Below, piece by piece: positions 26,953 through 35,429 of a DNA stretch of 64,000 bases. Location of the stretch: positions 1 to 64,000 of the forward strand of contig NZ_JAELUH010000007.1 of NCBI RefSeq assembly GCF_016429215.1, written 5' to 3'. This DNA is from Herbaspirillum sp. ASV7. Lineage in GTDB: Bacteria; Pseudomonadota; Gammaproteobacteria; Burkholderiales; Burkholderiaceae_D. The stretch's first letter is position 1, and each line of letters opens with the position of its first letter. The position numbers and the translations under genes were made by a program. The notes beneath the pieces were generated by a model that made no database searches, was not told where the DNA came from, and was given only the letters and a program-made list of their open reading frames with translations.

Positions 26953-28423
26953 GTTCGCCTTCCACACCCTGATGATCCAGGGCACCACCTCGGACGCCGG
27001 CAAGAGCACGCTGGCCGCCGCCCTGTGCCGGTTGCTGAAGAAGGATGGCATCGCGGTCGCGCCCTTCAAGCCGCAGAACATGGCCCTGAACAGCGCGGTC
27101 ACCGCCGACGGTGGCGAGATCGGTCGCGCCCAGGCCCTGCAGGCGCAGGCCGCCGGCATCGCCCCGCATACCGACATGAACCCGGTGCTGCTCAAGCCCT
27201 CCAGCGACACCGGCGCGCAAGTGATCGTGCATGGCAAGGTGCGCGCCGACATGAATGCGCGCGACTACCACCGCTACAAGACCGAAGCCATGCAGGCCGT
27301 GCTGGCCTCGTACCAGCGCTTGCGGTCGCAGTACGCCTGCGTGGTGGTGGAGGGCGCGGGCAGCCCGGCCGAGATCAACCTGCGCGCGCGCGACATCGCC
27401 AACATGGGCTTTGCCGAGGCGGTCGATTGCCCCGTCATCATCGTGGCCGACATCGACCGGGGTGGCGTGTTCGCCCACCTGACCGGCACGCTCGACTGTC
27501 TGTCGCAGAGCGAGCGGGATCGCGTGGTCGGCTTCGTCATCAACCGCTTCCGTGGCGACATCAGCCTGCTGCAACCCGGCCTGGACTGGCTGGAAGAACG
27601 CACCGGCAAACCGGTGCTGGCGGTCTTGCCCTATCTGCATGGACTGCACCTGGACGCCGAGGATGCGGTGGCCGCCACGCAGGACGTCAAGGGTGACTTC
27701 CGTGTGGTGGTGCCGGTGTTCCCGCGCATCAGCAATCACACCGACTTCGACGCCTTGCGCGCCCATCCGGGCGTGGACCTGCGTTTTGTCGGACCGGGCC
27801 AGCCGGTGCCGCCGGCCGACCTCATCATCCTGCCCGGCAGCAAGAACACGCGTGGCGATCTCGACTGGCTGCGCCAGCACGGCTGGGACAGCGCCATCGC
27901 CCGCCACCTGCGCTATGGCGGCAAGCTCATCGGCATCTGCGGTGGTTTCCAGATGCTGGGTGAGGCGGTGGATGATCCGCACGGCGTGGAAGGCAGGCCC
28001 GGCAGCAGCGCCGGCTTGGGACTGCTGGCCATGCGCACCGAACTCACCAGAGAGAAGCGCCTGCTGCAGGTCAGCGGCCATGGCAACTTCAGCGCCGAGC
28101 GGCCCGTCGTGCGGGGCTACGAGATCCACATGGGCGTCTCGTCAGGCGCGGCGCTGGATCGGCCCGCCTTCGTCATCGAAGGGCGCGGGGAGGGCGCACA
28201 ATCGGCCGATGGGCAGATCCTGGGCAGCTACCTGCACGGCATGTTCGATACCCCGCAAGCCTGCGGTGCGCTGCTGGCCTGGGCGGGATTGCAGGGCGGT
28301 GCGACGGTGGACCTGGATGCCCTGCGCGAAGCCAGCCTGGAGCGACTGGCCGAGGCCACCCGGCCCCTGTATGCGGCCTTGCAGGGATTGTCGACGCGCT
28401 TTACCCAGGCAGGCCGGAAATGA
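26945..28423 (+). CDS. cobQ: Adenosylcobyric acid synthase (CobQ/CbiP)
   Basis: A 492-residue glutamine-dependent amidase that amidates the b, d, e and g side chains. Blocks: [20 protein letters not shown] (P-loop), [38 protein letters not shown], the amidotransferase loop [13 protein letters not shown] with the catalytic Cys, and YEIHMG. It is the last gene of the cobalamin series. The hairpin just after it has its T run on the minus strand, so it serves the opposing gene better than this one. Confidence 0.96.
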   Translation: MAEFAFHTLMIQGTTSDAGKSTLAAALCRLLKKDGIAVAPFKPQNMALNSAVTADGGEIGRAQALQAQAAGIAPHTDMNPVLLKPSSDTGAQVIVHGKVRADMNARDYHRYKTEAMQAVLASYQRLRSQYACVVVEGAGSPAEINLRARDIANMGFAEAVDCPVIIVADIDRGGVFAHLTGTLDCLSQSERDRVVGFVINRFRGDISLLQPGLDWLEERTGKPVLAVLPYLHGLHLDAEDAVAATQDVKGDFRVVVPVFPRISNHTDFDALRAHPGVDLRFVGPGQPVPPADLIILPGSKNTRGDLDWLRQHGWDSAIARHLRYGGKLIGICGGFQMLGEAVDDPHGVEGRPGSSAGLGLLAMRTELTREKRLLQVSGHGNFSAERPVVRGYEIHMGVSSGAALDRPAFVIEGRGEGAQSADGQILGSYLHGMFDTPQACGALLAWAGLQGGATVDLDALREASLERLAEATRPLYAALQGLSTRFTQAGRK

Positions 28424-28447
28424 AAATCCCGGCCTGCGGGCCGGGAT
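28422..28447 (-). terminator. Terminator of the small minus-strand gene (convergent with cobQ)
   Basis: ATCCCGGCC (28426-28434) and GGCCGGGAT (28439-28447) make a 9-bp perfect stem with a TGCG loop. Read on the minus strand it is followed by TTTTCA, a T run; on the plus strand no T run follows. Confidence 0.7.
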
Positions 28448-28471
28448 GATGGAGGGGAGAAGGGCGGCGTG

Positions 28472-28669
28472 TCAGGCCAGGGCTTCCTTGGCGGCTTCTT
28501 CCGGGGTCAGGCCATCGTAGTACAGGTCGGTGAACCACTCCACCTGTTCCTCGATGTGCTCCTGCGCCTGATCCAGCGTGGCGCCGCCCGCGACCAGGAA
28601 TTGCTCGACTTCGGTACACCATTGGATCAGGGCTTCGGTTTCCGGGTCCAGTTTCTCTTTCTTGGGCAT
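28472..28669 (-). CDS. Small acidic protein of unknown function
   Basis: A 65-residue acidic protein beginning MPKKEKLDPETEALIQWC. It is predicted to be all-helical (EALIQWCTEVEQFL, DQAQEHIEEQVEWFTDLYY) and ends in LTPEEAAKEALA. Start ATG (complement of 28667-28669) has AAGGAG 6 bases upstream; the longer frame to 28726 lacks an SD. A hairpin terminator follows its stop. It looks like a genuine small protein, but I do not recognise its function. Confidence 0.75.
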   Translation of the reverse strand: MPKKEKLDPETEALIQWCTEVEQFLVAGGATLDQAQEHIEEQVEWFTDLYYDGLTPEEAAKEALA

Positions 28670-28765
28670 GATGACTCCTTGCTTCGGTGATGATGGGCGT
28701 GAGTGCCCTGTGCAAGGATAGGCCAAAGTGTCGGTTCGCGTACGATATTCTTTATCGCGCTGCCT

Positions 28766-29743
28766 CTAGGACAGCTGGCGCGCATGCGTCGGGACGTGCT
28801 GCTTCCATTGACTGGGCGTCACGCCGTGGGTCTGGCGAAAGCTCTTGCTGAAATGGCTCAGGTTGGAAAACCCCACGGCCAAAGCCGTATCGGCCACTCC
28901 CATCCCCTCGGCCAACAAGGCCGCCGCCGCATGCAGCCTCAGCTCGCGCAAGTGGGCATGGACAGTGCGCCCGGCCATGGCCCGAAAACCCGCCTGCAAT
29001 TTCTTCTGGTTCAGTCCCACTGCCTGCGCCAGCTTGTCGATGCTCCATGACTCGGCGTAGCGCTTTTCCAGTAGCTGGCGCGCCTGCACCAGTTGCCGTT
29101 GTTCTCGCGTACCGACTTCGCCGCGACTGCCGCAGCGCAGATGCTGTAGCAGCTGCGCCAGCGTTTCCAGCGCCTTGGCGCGCAGATACAGGCAACGCAG
29201 ATCGCCGCTGAAATCGCACCGCAAGATATCGGCGGCAATGCGCAGCATGACCGGCGGTGCGTGCAAGCCGCCCATCAGCGCGCCAGCCTCGGGAAGGCTG
29301 CAATCACGTAGCAGGTCGCGCTGCAGGCTCGACAAGGGTCGGCCACCGACTTCGGCCAGCGCCTGGTGCGTAAAGCGGATGTCCACCAGCCGGATGGTTG
29401 CGCCACCCTCCACGCAGAAGCGTCCTGCGACTGGCCGGTCGGCGGTCTGGATGACCGCCATGCCGGCCTCAAGCTCCAGCTGGGGACCACCATCGAGTGC
29501 CATGGCGGCCCGGCCTTCCAGCAGCAGCGCCACGCAGAACAGGGCCGGTCCTGTCGCTCTGACATCGAGCGCCTGACGCGGATGGCCGCGCCAGCCGGTG
29601 ATGGTGATGCCGCCCGCCAGTTCATCCACCCGCGCCATGTCTGCCCATTCGGCGGGCAGGACGACGCTGGGCAACAGCGGGTGATGTTCCAGGCTGAGAC
29701 TGCCATCCTCGGCCATGCTCCAGTTGCCGGTGTGCTGATCCAT
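28766..29743 (-). CDS. AraC-family regulator, PchR/YbtA-like
   Basis: A 325-residue transcription factor. The C-terminal ~100 residues hold the two AraC helix-turn-helix units (SIDKLAQAVGLNQKKLQAGF; VADTALAVGFSNLSHFSKSF) and the closing HGVTPSQWK. The N-terminal ligand domain resembles PchR-type siderophore-responsive activators. Start (complement 29741-29743) follows GAGGA at 8 bases; the frame to 29788 has no SD. It is divergent from the TonB-receptor gene, and a Fur box lies between them, so it likely activates receptor expression when the cognate ferric chelate is present under iron limitation. Confidence 0.88.
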   Translation of the reverse strand: MDQHTGNWSMAEDGSLSLEHHPLLPSVVLPAEWADMARVDELAGGITITGWRGHPRQALDVRATGPALFCVALLLEGRAAMALDGGPQLELEAGMAVIQTADRPVAGRFCVEGGATIRLVDIRFTHQALAEVGGRPLSSLQRDLLRDCSLPEAGALMGGLHAPPVMLRIAADILRCDFSGDLRCLYLRAKALETLAQLLQHLRCGSRGEVGTREQRQLVQARQLLEKRYAESWSIDKLAQAVGLNQKKLQAGFRAMAGRTVHAHLRELRLHAAAALLAEGMGVADTALAVGFSNLSHFSKSFRQTHGVTPSQWKQHVPTHARQLS

Positions 29744-29802
29744 ATGAAAAATCCTCGAAACCGCTAAGACGGTCGTGAAACCGTTCACGGGAAACTGTCA
29801 AA

Positions 29803-29821
29803 GATAATAATAATTCTCATT
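29803..29821. promoter_or_regulatory. Fur box in the divergent AraC / TonB-receptor control region
   Basis: GATAATAATAATTCTCATT matches the 19-base Fur consensus GATAATGATAATCATTATC at most positions. It lies 27 bases before the receptor start and 60 bases from the regulator start, so both directions could be iron-repressed. Confidence 0.75.
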
Positions 29822-29847
29822 AACATAATGACACACCGAGAGTGAAC

Positions 29848-31968
29848 ATGAGAAAAAAAATGCATGGCTTTGCGTCCCCCATCCTGCATACGGCCATCGC
29901 CGCCGCGTGTGCCGCCTGGACCAGCCCGGCCCTGGCGCAGCAGGCGGTGACTGCTGCTGCCGATGAGCGTACACGTTTGGCGCCCGTCATCGTCACGGCC
30001 AACAAGCGCGAACAGAGCATGGAGAGCGTCAACGGCAGCGTAGCGGTGCTTGAACAACCCCAGCTCGACGATGCGCAAGTGCGCAATACCCAGGACCTGG
30101 GGCGCGTCCTGCCGGGCGCGCAGATGGCCGCCAGTGGTTCGATGCACTATCCGCTCATCAGCGTGCGCGGCGTCACGTCGGCGCAAGACTTCTACAATCC
30201 GGCGCTCACGCTGTATGTGGATGGAGTGCCGCAAATACCCATCCTGGTGAACCAGTCGCTGCTGGACATGGAGCGCGTCGAATTGTTCAAAGGGCCCCAG
30301 GGAACCTTATATGGCAAGAGCGCCGAGGGCGGCGTGATCAACGTGACCACACGCCAGCCCGACAATACTGTACGGGCAGGCTTGCGCGCCGGTTGGTCCA
30401 GCCGCGACGGCAATCTGCTGGAGGGCAGGTTGGCTCTGCCGCTGGTGAAGGACATGCTGTACGCCTCGGTGGCGCTGCGTCACGACGATGTGCCTGGCGA
30501 CCTGCACAACCCTGCTACCGGGGCCGACCACCAGGGCGGGGTGCGCAGCAAGAGCGGGATGGTCAGGTTGCGTCTGGCGCCCATGGGAGCCCCATGGCAG
30601 GCCAGCCTGGCGGCCGGGCGCGAGTGTGCGCGTTCCAGTCAGGACGCCTATGTCGCCTTCAACGACATCGACAGTCGCAAGATCTACGTGCAGAGCGGGA
30701 TGCCGAAGGCGCTGACGGATTTTTCGCAACGCCGCTGCGGTGATAGCCAATCGCTGTCCGCCGCCTACGATGGGGGGCCATGGAAGCTCTCGGCGCTGGC
30801 CGGGTGGCAGCAGGCCGAGACGGACCGCAGCTATCCGTTTGGCCCGTATTACACCGCCCAACCGGAACTCTGGCGCCAGGACATGCAAGAGATCCGGCTC
30901 GCGTCCCAAGGTCAGAACCGCACCTGGGATGGCCTGTTCGGCCTGTATCGACAGGCGACGGGCCAGAACCGGCGCTATCGCAATGACCTGCCATTGTTTG
31001 GCCTCAACGCGCTCGATACGCGATCGCACAACGAGACCGAATCGGCCGCGGTCTATGGCGACCTGACCTGGCACACCACCGAGGCGCTGGACCTCTCGGG
31101 CGGCCTGCGTTTCACCCATGATCGCGCCCGTACTGCCTTCGGCGGGACCGCTCTGAATTTCGCCACCTTTACCCAGCAGCCCTTCGGCGGCGCCAGCAAC
31201 ACCAGCGATGACAGCGTACTGGGGCGTCTTTCGGCCGGATTCCGGCTCGACCCAGTGTGGCGTCTCTACACCGGCCTGGCGCAGGGCTACAAGCCCGGTG
31301 GCTATAATCTCGCGCCCAGCAGCGTGGCCGACGCAGGCGCATTTTCGCGCGAGCGCGCCACCAGCTATGAGCTCGGCGCGAGATGGAACGGACAGCACGT
31401 CCAGGGCAGCATCGCCGCTTACCGTATCGACATCAAGGATGCCCAGTTGTACCAGGGCGATAGCGTGGGCTATCAATCGCTGCGCAACGTCGGCGACAGT
31501 CGTTCCACCGGGCTCGAATTCGATCTGGCCTGGAGCCTGAGCCGGCAGTGGACATTGAACGCATCCGGTTTCATCAACCGCGCGCGCTTCACCCGCTACG
31601 TCGCCTCTAGCGCCTGTACTGCCTGCGGCAGCAACGAGGTGCCGTTCGCGCCAAGACATGGTCTCAAGGTCGGCTTGCAGGGGGACCTGTCGTCTCCAGT
31701 CGGAAACTGGCGTCCGCAACTCCATGCGCGTTATCTCGGCGCGCAATACTTCGATACCGCCAATACCCTGCGCCAGAGCGCCTATACGCTCATCGACGCA
31801 GCGCTGGCCTGGCAGGTCCGTCCCGATACCGAACTGGCCGTCTACGCCCACAACCTGACCGACCGCGCTTACCGCACCTATGCCTTCTCCGGTGGCGCGC
31901 AACTCGGCAACTTTGCCCAGGTAGCCAGCGGCCGCACCCTGGGCCTCACCCTCAGCTACACCTACTGA
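29848..31968 (+). CDS. TonB-dependent siderophore receptor
   Basis: A 706-residue outer-membrane receptor. A signal peptide ends at ALAQ (about residue 32); the plug starts with APVIVTANKREQSMESV and includes ISVRGV and the LYVDGVP / VELFKGPQGTLYGKSAEGGVINVTTRQP block; the rest is a 22-strand-type beta-barrel that ends with the aromatic-terminated SYTY. ATG 29848 is used; the GTG at 29842 is in frame but less likely. Fur box and AraC regulator upstream and an RhtX-type permease immediately downstream (overlapping by one base) indicate uptake of a ferric chelate. The exact siderophore cannot be read from sequence. Confidence 0.9.
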   Translation: MRKKMHGFASPILHTAIAAACAAWTSPALAQQAVTAAADERTRLAPVIVTANKREQSMESVNGSVAVLEQPQLDDAQVRNTQDLGRVLPGAQMAASGSMHYPLISVRGVTSAQDFYNPALTLYVDGVPQIPILVNQSLLDMERVELFKGPQGTLYGKSAEGGVINVTTRQPDNTVRAGLRAGWSSRDGNLLEGRLALPLVKDMLYASVALRHDDVPGDLHNPATGADHQGGVRSKSGMVRLRLAPMGAPWQASLAAGRECARSSQDAYVAFNDIDSRKIYVQSGMPKALTDFSQRRCGDSQSLSAAYDGGPWKLSALAGWQQAETDRSYPFGPYYTAQPELWRQDMQEIRLASQGQNRTWDGLFGLYRQATGQNRRYRNDLPLFGLNALDTRSHNETESAAVYGDLTWHTTEALDLSGGLRFTHDRARTAFGGTALNFATFTQQPFGGASNTSDDSVLGRLSAGFRLDPVWRLYTGLAQGYKPGGYNLAPSSVADAGAFSRERATSYELGARWNGQHVQGSIAAYRIDIKDAQLYQGDSVGYQSLRNVGDSRSTGLEFDLAWSLSRQWTLNASGFINRARFTRYVASSACTACGSNEVPFAPRHGLKVGLQGDLSSPVGNWRPQLHARYLGAQYFDTANTLRQSAYTLIDAALAWQVRPDTELAVYAHNLTDRAYRTYAFSGGAQLGNFAQVASGRTLGLTLSYTY

Positions 31969-33206
31969 TGCGTCCGCCAGAGACGACAAGCGGCGCCGAT
32001 GGCCGCGGTGGGCAACTGCTGGTTGCCATCGGCGGTGTCTACGTAGCCCAGAGCCTGGTCACGGGCGTGGCCGCGCAAGCCTTGCCGGCGCTGCTGCGCA
32101 GCCAGGCTGCCTCATTGCAGCAACTGGGGTGGCTGTCCTTGCTGATGCTGCCCTGGGCGCTCAAGTTCGCCTGGGCGCCGTGGATAGAACGCTGGCGCTT
32201 GCCCACTGGCCGCGCCGCGCGCTCACGCCCGATGGTGTTGGGTGGACAGCTGATGCTGGCGGCGCTGTTTGCATTGATGGCTGCAGCCGGCGGTGGACAC
32301 GTCGGGCTGGTCATGGCGGCGATGTCGCTGGCCGCGCTGCTGGCTGCCAGCATTGATGTGGCCTGCGATGGTTTCGCCATAGAGCAGTCGCAGTCGTCCC
32401 TGCGCGGATGGGTCAACGTGGTGCAAGTGGCAGGGAGCTATGCCGGTCTGCTGCTGGGCGGCGGGCTGTTCCTGCTAGTGGCGCAGTGGTGGGGGATGGC
32501 GCAGGGATGCTTGCTGATGGCCTCATTGATCGCCCTGTTGGGCCTGCCCTGGTGGTTCCTGCGCCCGGCGGCGGTGGGGAGCAGCTTGGCGGTCAGGCCG
32601 GCGTCGCTGCGCCAGGCGTGGCGACGTCCAGCGGTGCGGGTAGGCCTCGTGCTGACGATCCTGCTGGCCATCGGCCCGCGGCTGGTCATGGGATTGACGG
32701 GCGCCATCCTGCTTGATCACGGCATGCCGCTGGAGCAATTGGCCTGGCTGCAAGGCGTGGGCGGCATATTGGCCGGCCTGACGGGCGCGCTTCTGGGCGG
32801 TCTGCTGGTTCGGCGCTGGCAAGCGCGCGCAGCACTGGTGGCGGCGTTGGCCTTGCAGGCGCTGGCCTTGCTGTGCCTGGCCGGCGCAGCCTCACTGCTC
32901 ATGCAGGCAGCGACTGTATGGGTCTTCTCGATGGCGCTCTCTGCCACCTTCGTGGCCAGCTACACGCTGCTGATGCGATGCGCAGACAGCGCTCAGCCGG
33001 GTGTCGATTTCACCTTGTTCCAGTGCGCCGATGCCTGCATGGCCGTCGTGCTGGGCATCGCGGGCGGGTGGCTGGCGCACCAGCTGGGCTATGTCACTGT
33101 CCTCGGCCTGGCTGCGCTGGCGCTGGTGATGGCCATCGTGGCTGTTTGCTGTCGTGACATCGGACCTGATCCTTTTTCGGAGAAACAATGTGATGCAAAC
33201 GTTTGA
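31968..33206 (+). CDS. MFS transporter of the RhtX/FptX siderophore-uptake type
   Basis: A 412-residue protein with about 12 membrane segments. SLLMLPWALKFAWAPWIERW and ASIDVACDGFAIE are features of the single-component RhtX/FptX permeases, which import rhizobactin or pyochelin-type chelates across the inner membrane without an ABC system. The start overlaps the receptor stop by one base and the end overlaps the monooxygenase start by 14 bases, so the three genes form one translationally coupled unit. Importer function is inferred from family and context; an exporter of the same superfamily is less likely. Confidence 0.82.
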   Translation: MRPPETTSGADGRGGQLLVAIGGVYVAQSLVTGVAAQALPALLRSQAASLQQLGWLSLLMLPWALKFAWAPWIERWRLPTGRAARSRPMVLGGQLMLAALFALMAAAGGGHVGLVMAAMSLAALLAASIDVACDGFAIEQSQSSLRGWVNVVQVAGSYAGLLLGGGLFLLVAQWWGMAQGCLLMASLIALLGLPWWFLRPAAVGSSLAVRPASLRQAWRRPAVRVGLVLTILLAIGPRLVMGLTGAILLDHGMPLEQLAWLQGVGGILAGLTGALLGGLLVRRWQARAALVAALALQALALLCLAGAASLLMQAATVWVFSMALSATFVASYTLLMRCADSAQPGVDFTLFQCADACMAVVLGIAGGWLAHQLGYVTVLGLAALALVMAIVAVCCRDIGPDPFSEKQCDANV

Positions 33207-34416
33207 AGAACCATCCCGCCAGGGTTTCGTCATCATCTGTGGCGCTGGCGTAGCGGGCCTGGCCGCGGCCTGGTGGATGCAGCGTGCGGGCTGGCGCGTG
33301 CTGGTGGTGGAACAGGCTGACGAACTGCGCGACGGCGGCCATATGATGGGACTTTCCGGCCCGGGACTGGCCACGGTGCGCCGCATGGACCTGGTGACAC
33401 GCCTGGCTGAGCGCGCCTATCCCGACATGGGCCAGCATATCTATCGTGACCGGCGTGGTCGCGAGATCTTGCGCATCAACTACCGCGAGGCGCTGGCTGG
33501 TATCGAGTGGCTCACGCTAAGACGCGGCGTGCTGGTGCAGGAGCTGCATGCCGCGCTACCGACGCGGGACATGGCATGGCGTTTCGGTGTGACCGTGCGA
33601 GAGGCGCGCAACCAGGCCAGCGGTGTGCGCGTGACCTTGAGCGATGGTTCTTACCATGAAGCCGATCTGCTGATTGCCGCCGATGGGGTCCATTCGTCGC
33701 TGCGTCGCCGTCACTTCGCTGCCGACGCCAGCTGTCTGCATCCCCTGGGCTACCGCTACGCCAGCTATGAGGTGCAGGACCACCTGTTGCTGGGGCAGGA
33801 CTTTCTTTCCTATGCCGAACCCGGTATCCAGACCGAATACTATGGCCTGTGCCATGGCCGGCTGGCGGCGCTGCATGTCTGGCGCAGCCGCGAGGCGGGT
33901 TTCGTCCCGCCGGCGCAACGCCAGTCGCTGCTGCGCACTTGCACCGCCAGGAGCTTCGCCGGCGTGCGCGCCACATTGGCAGCGGTAGCGCACCCGCAGG
34001 CGATCGTCATCGACGACCTGGCGCTGGTGGAATTGCCCTCCTGGCGGCAAGGCCGCATCCTGCTGCTGGGCGATGCGGCGCACAGCCTGTCGCTCATTTC
34101 CGGCCAGGGTGCGGGGGTGGCGCTGGCCTCGGCAGCGATACTGGCGGAAGAACTGGAGCGTGCTGCCGCAGGCGGAGTGGCGCCGTCCTCATCAGTACTG
34201 GAGAGCGCCCTGGCGCGTCATGATCAGCGCCTGCGGCCCACCATCCTGCGTTTGCAGCATCGCAGCCGCAAGCTCGCGCCGATGTATGTGCCGTCCTCCC
34301 GGGTGGGCTTCGCGCTGCGTAATCTTGCGTTGCGGACCATGCCGGACGTGCTGCTCAAGAGATACTTCGCCAGTGGACTGAAATCGGAGGCGGAAGCTCT
34401 GGCCGCGCTGGCTTGA
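33193..34416 (+). CDS. FAD-dependent monooxygenase (PHBH-like) in the iron-uptake operon
   Basis: A 407-residue group A flavoprotein. FAD-binding motifs are intact: CGAGVAGLAAAWWMQRAG with an acidic VEQ end, LIAADGVHSSLRRR (DG motif), and LLLGDAAHSLSLISGQGAG (GD motif). Homologues hydroxylate aromatics or modify small molecules such as tetracyclines. Start ATG 33193 (or GTG 33190) follows GGAG and overlaps the permease gene by 14 bases. A monooxygenase translated together with a siderophore receptor and permease suggests intracellular modification or breakdown of the imported chelator to release iron; that is inference, and synthesis of a chelator is the alternative. Confidence 0.85.
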   Translation: MQTFEEPSRQGFVIICGAGVAGLAAAWWMQRAGWRVLVVEQADELRDGGHMMGLSGPGLATVRRMDLVTRLAERAYPDMGQHIYRDRRGREILRINYREALAGIEWLTLRRGVLVQELHAALPTRDMAWRFGVTVREARNQASGVRVTLSDGSYHEADLLIAADGVHSSLRRRHFAADASCLHPLGYRYASYEVQDHLLLGQDFLSYAEPGIQTEYYGLCHGRLAALHVWRSREAGFVPPAQRQSLLRTCTARSFAGVRATLAAVAHPQAIVIDDLALVELPSWRQGRILLLGDAAHSLSLISGQGAGVALASAAILAEELERAAAGGVAPSSSVLESALARHDQRLRPTILRLQHRSRKLAPMYVPSSRVGFALRNLALRTMPDVLLKRYFASGLKSEAEALAALA

Positions 34417-34466
34417 GCGAGTCGTGCGCTTGCGCCGATGCTGGCCGGTTTCCCGATATTGCCGAA

Positions 34467-35429
34467 CTAGGGCGGGGCGGCCCGGGCCAGCACCGCCGCC
34501 GCTGACCTCGTCTCCACCCCCAGTTTCACGAAGATATGTTCCAGGTGCTTGTTGACCGTGCGCGGGCTCATGCCGAGGATGTCGGCGATGTCGCGGTTGG
34601 TCTTGCCCTTGCCCAGCCACAGCAGCACATCGTTTTCGCGCGGGGTGAGGCGGAAGCCCTCCAGCGATGCCGGCACGCCGGCCAGCTCGTCAGCCGTTGC
34701 GCCAGCGCTCATGCCGGTGGCTTTTTCTTCCAGCAACAGGCTCACGCCATGGCCCTGGCCCGGGCCGGCCAGGCTGATGCGCAATTGTCCAGCGTCGCCG
34801 TTGACCACCAGGGGCGGCGTGTTGTCCAGGCTCTCGCCCTGGCGCTGGCGTAGCAGTTGTTCCTTGAGCCAGTCATGCAGCGGGGCCGGCAGCTTGTGGC
34901 TGGTCGGTGCGGCGGGGCCAAAGTATTTTTCCAGCCAGAGCGAGGCCTTGCGGGTCTGCCACAGCGGCAGGCCATTGCCTCCCAGTACGATCACCGCATG
35001 CGCTGCCTGTTCCAGCATGCCGCGCGTCTGCGACATCATGCGTGCCGTGCGGATGTGGGCGCCGATGCGCGCCACCACTTCCTGCGGGCGGATCGGCTTG
35101 GTCACGTAGTCGATGCCGCCGACCTCGAAGCCGCGCACCACATGCTCGGTCTCCGACAAGCCGGTCATGAACACCACAGGCACGTGGTTCAGGTCCTTGT
35201 TGAGCTTGATGCGCCGGCAGGTCTCGAAGCCGTCGATGCCGGGCATCATCGCGTCCAGCAGGATCAGGTCGGGCGTGACGTGATCCAGCCGCTCCAGCGC
35301 CGCCAGGCCATCGGTGGCCACCAGCACGATGTGGCCGCTCTCGTCGAGGGAGTCGGAGAGCATGGCGAGGTTGTCGGGCACGTCATCGACGATGAGCACG
35401 ACATGCCTATCGAACGTCGTTGAGATCAT
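34467..35429 (-). CDS. Two-component response regulator, REC - LuxR-type HTH
   Basis: A 320-residue regulator. N-terminal receiver: acidic pair Asp15/Asp16, phospho-acceptor Asp59 in LILLDAMMPG, and the TKPIRP Lys. A middle segment (~130-245) resembles a degenerate sensor or linker region. The C-terminal NarL/FixJ-type HTH is LTPRENDVLLWLGKGKTNRDIADILGMSPRTVNKHLEHIFVKLGV in outline. The start (complement 35427-35429) lies inside the 3' end of the sensor kinase gene (23-base overlap), so the two are coupled. It probably binds the palindromes at 38955-38974 and 39130-39147 to control the amide operon; direct evidence is lacking. Confidence 0.9.
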   Translation of the reverse strand: MISTTFDRHVVLIVDDVPDNLAMLSDSLDESGHIVLVATDGLAALERLDHVTPDLILLDAMMPGIDGFETCRRIKLNKDLNHVPVVFMTGLSETEHVVRGFEVGGIDYVTKPIRPQEVVARIGAHIRTARMMSQTRGMLEQAAHAVIVLGGNGLPLWQTRKASLWLEKYFGPAAPTSHKLPAPLHDWLKEQLLRQRQGESLDNTPPLVVNGDAGQLRISLAGPGQGHGVSLLLEEKATGMSAGATADELAGVPASLEGFRLTPRENDVLLWLGKGKTNRDIADILGMSPRTVNKHLEHIFVKLGVETRSAAAVLARAAPP

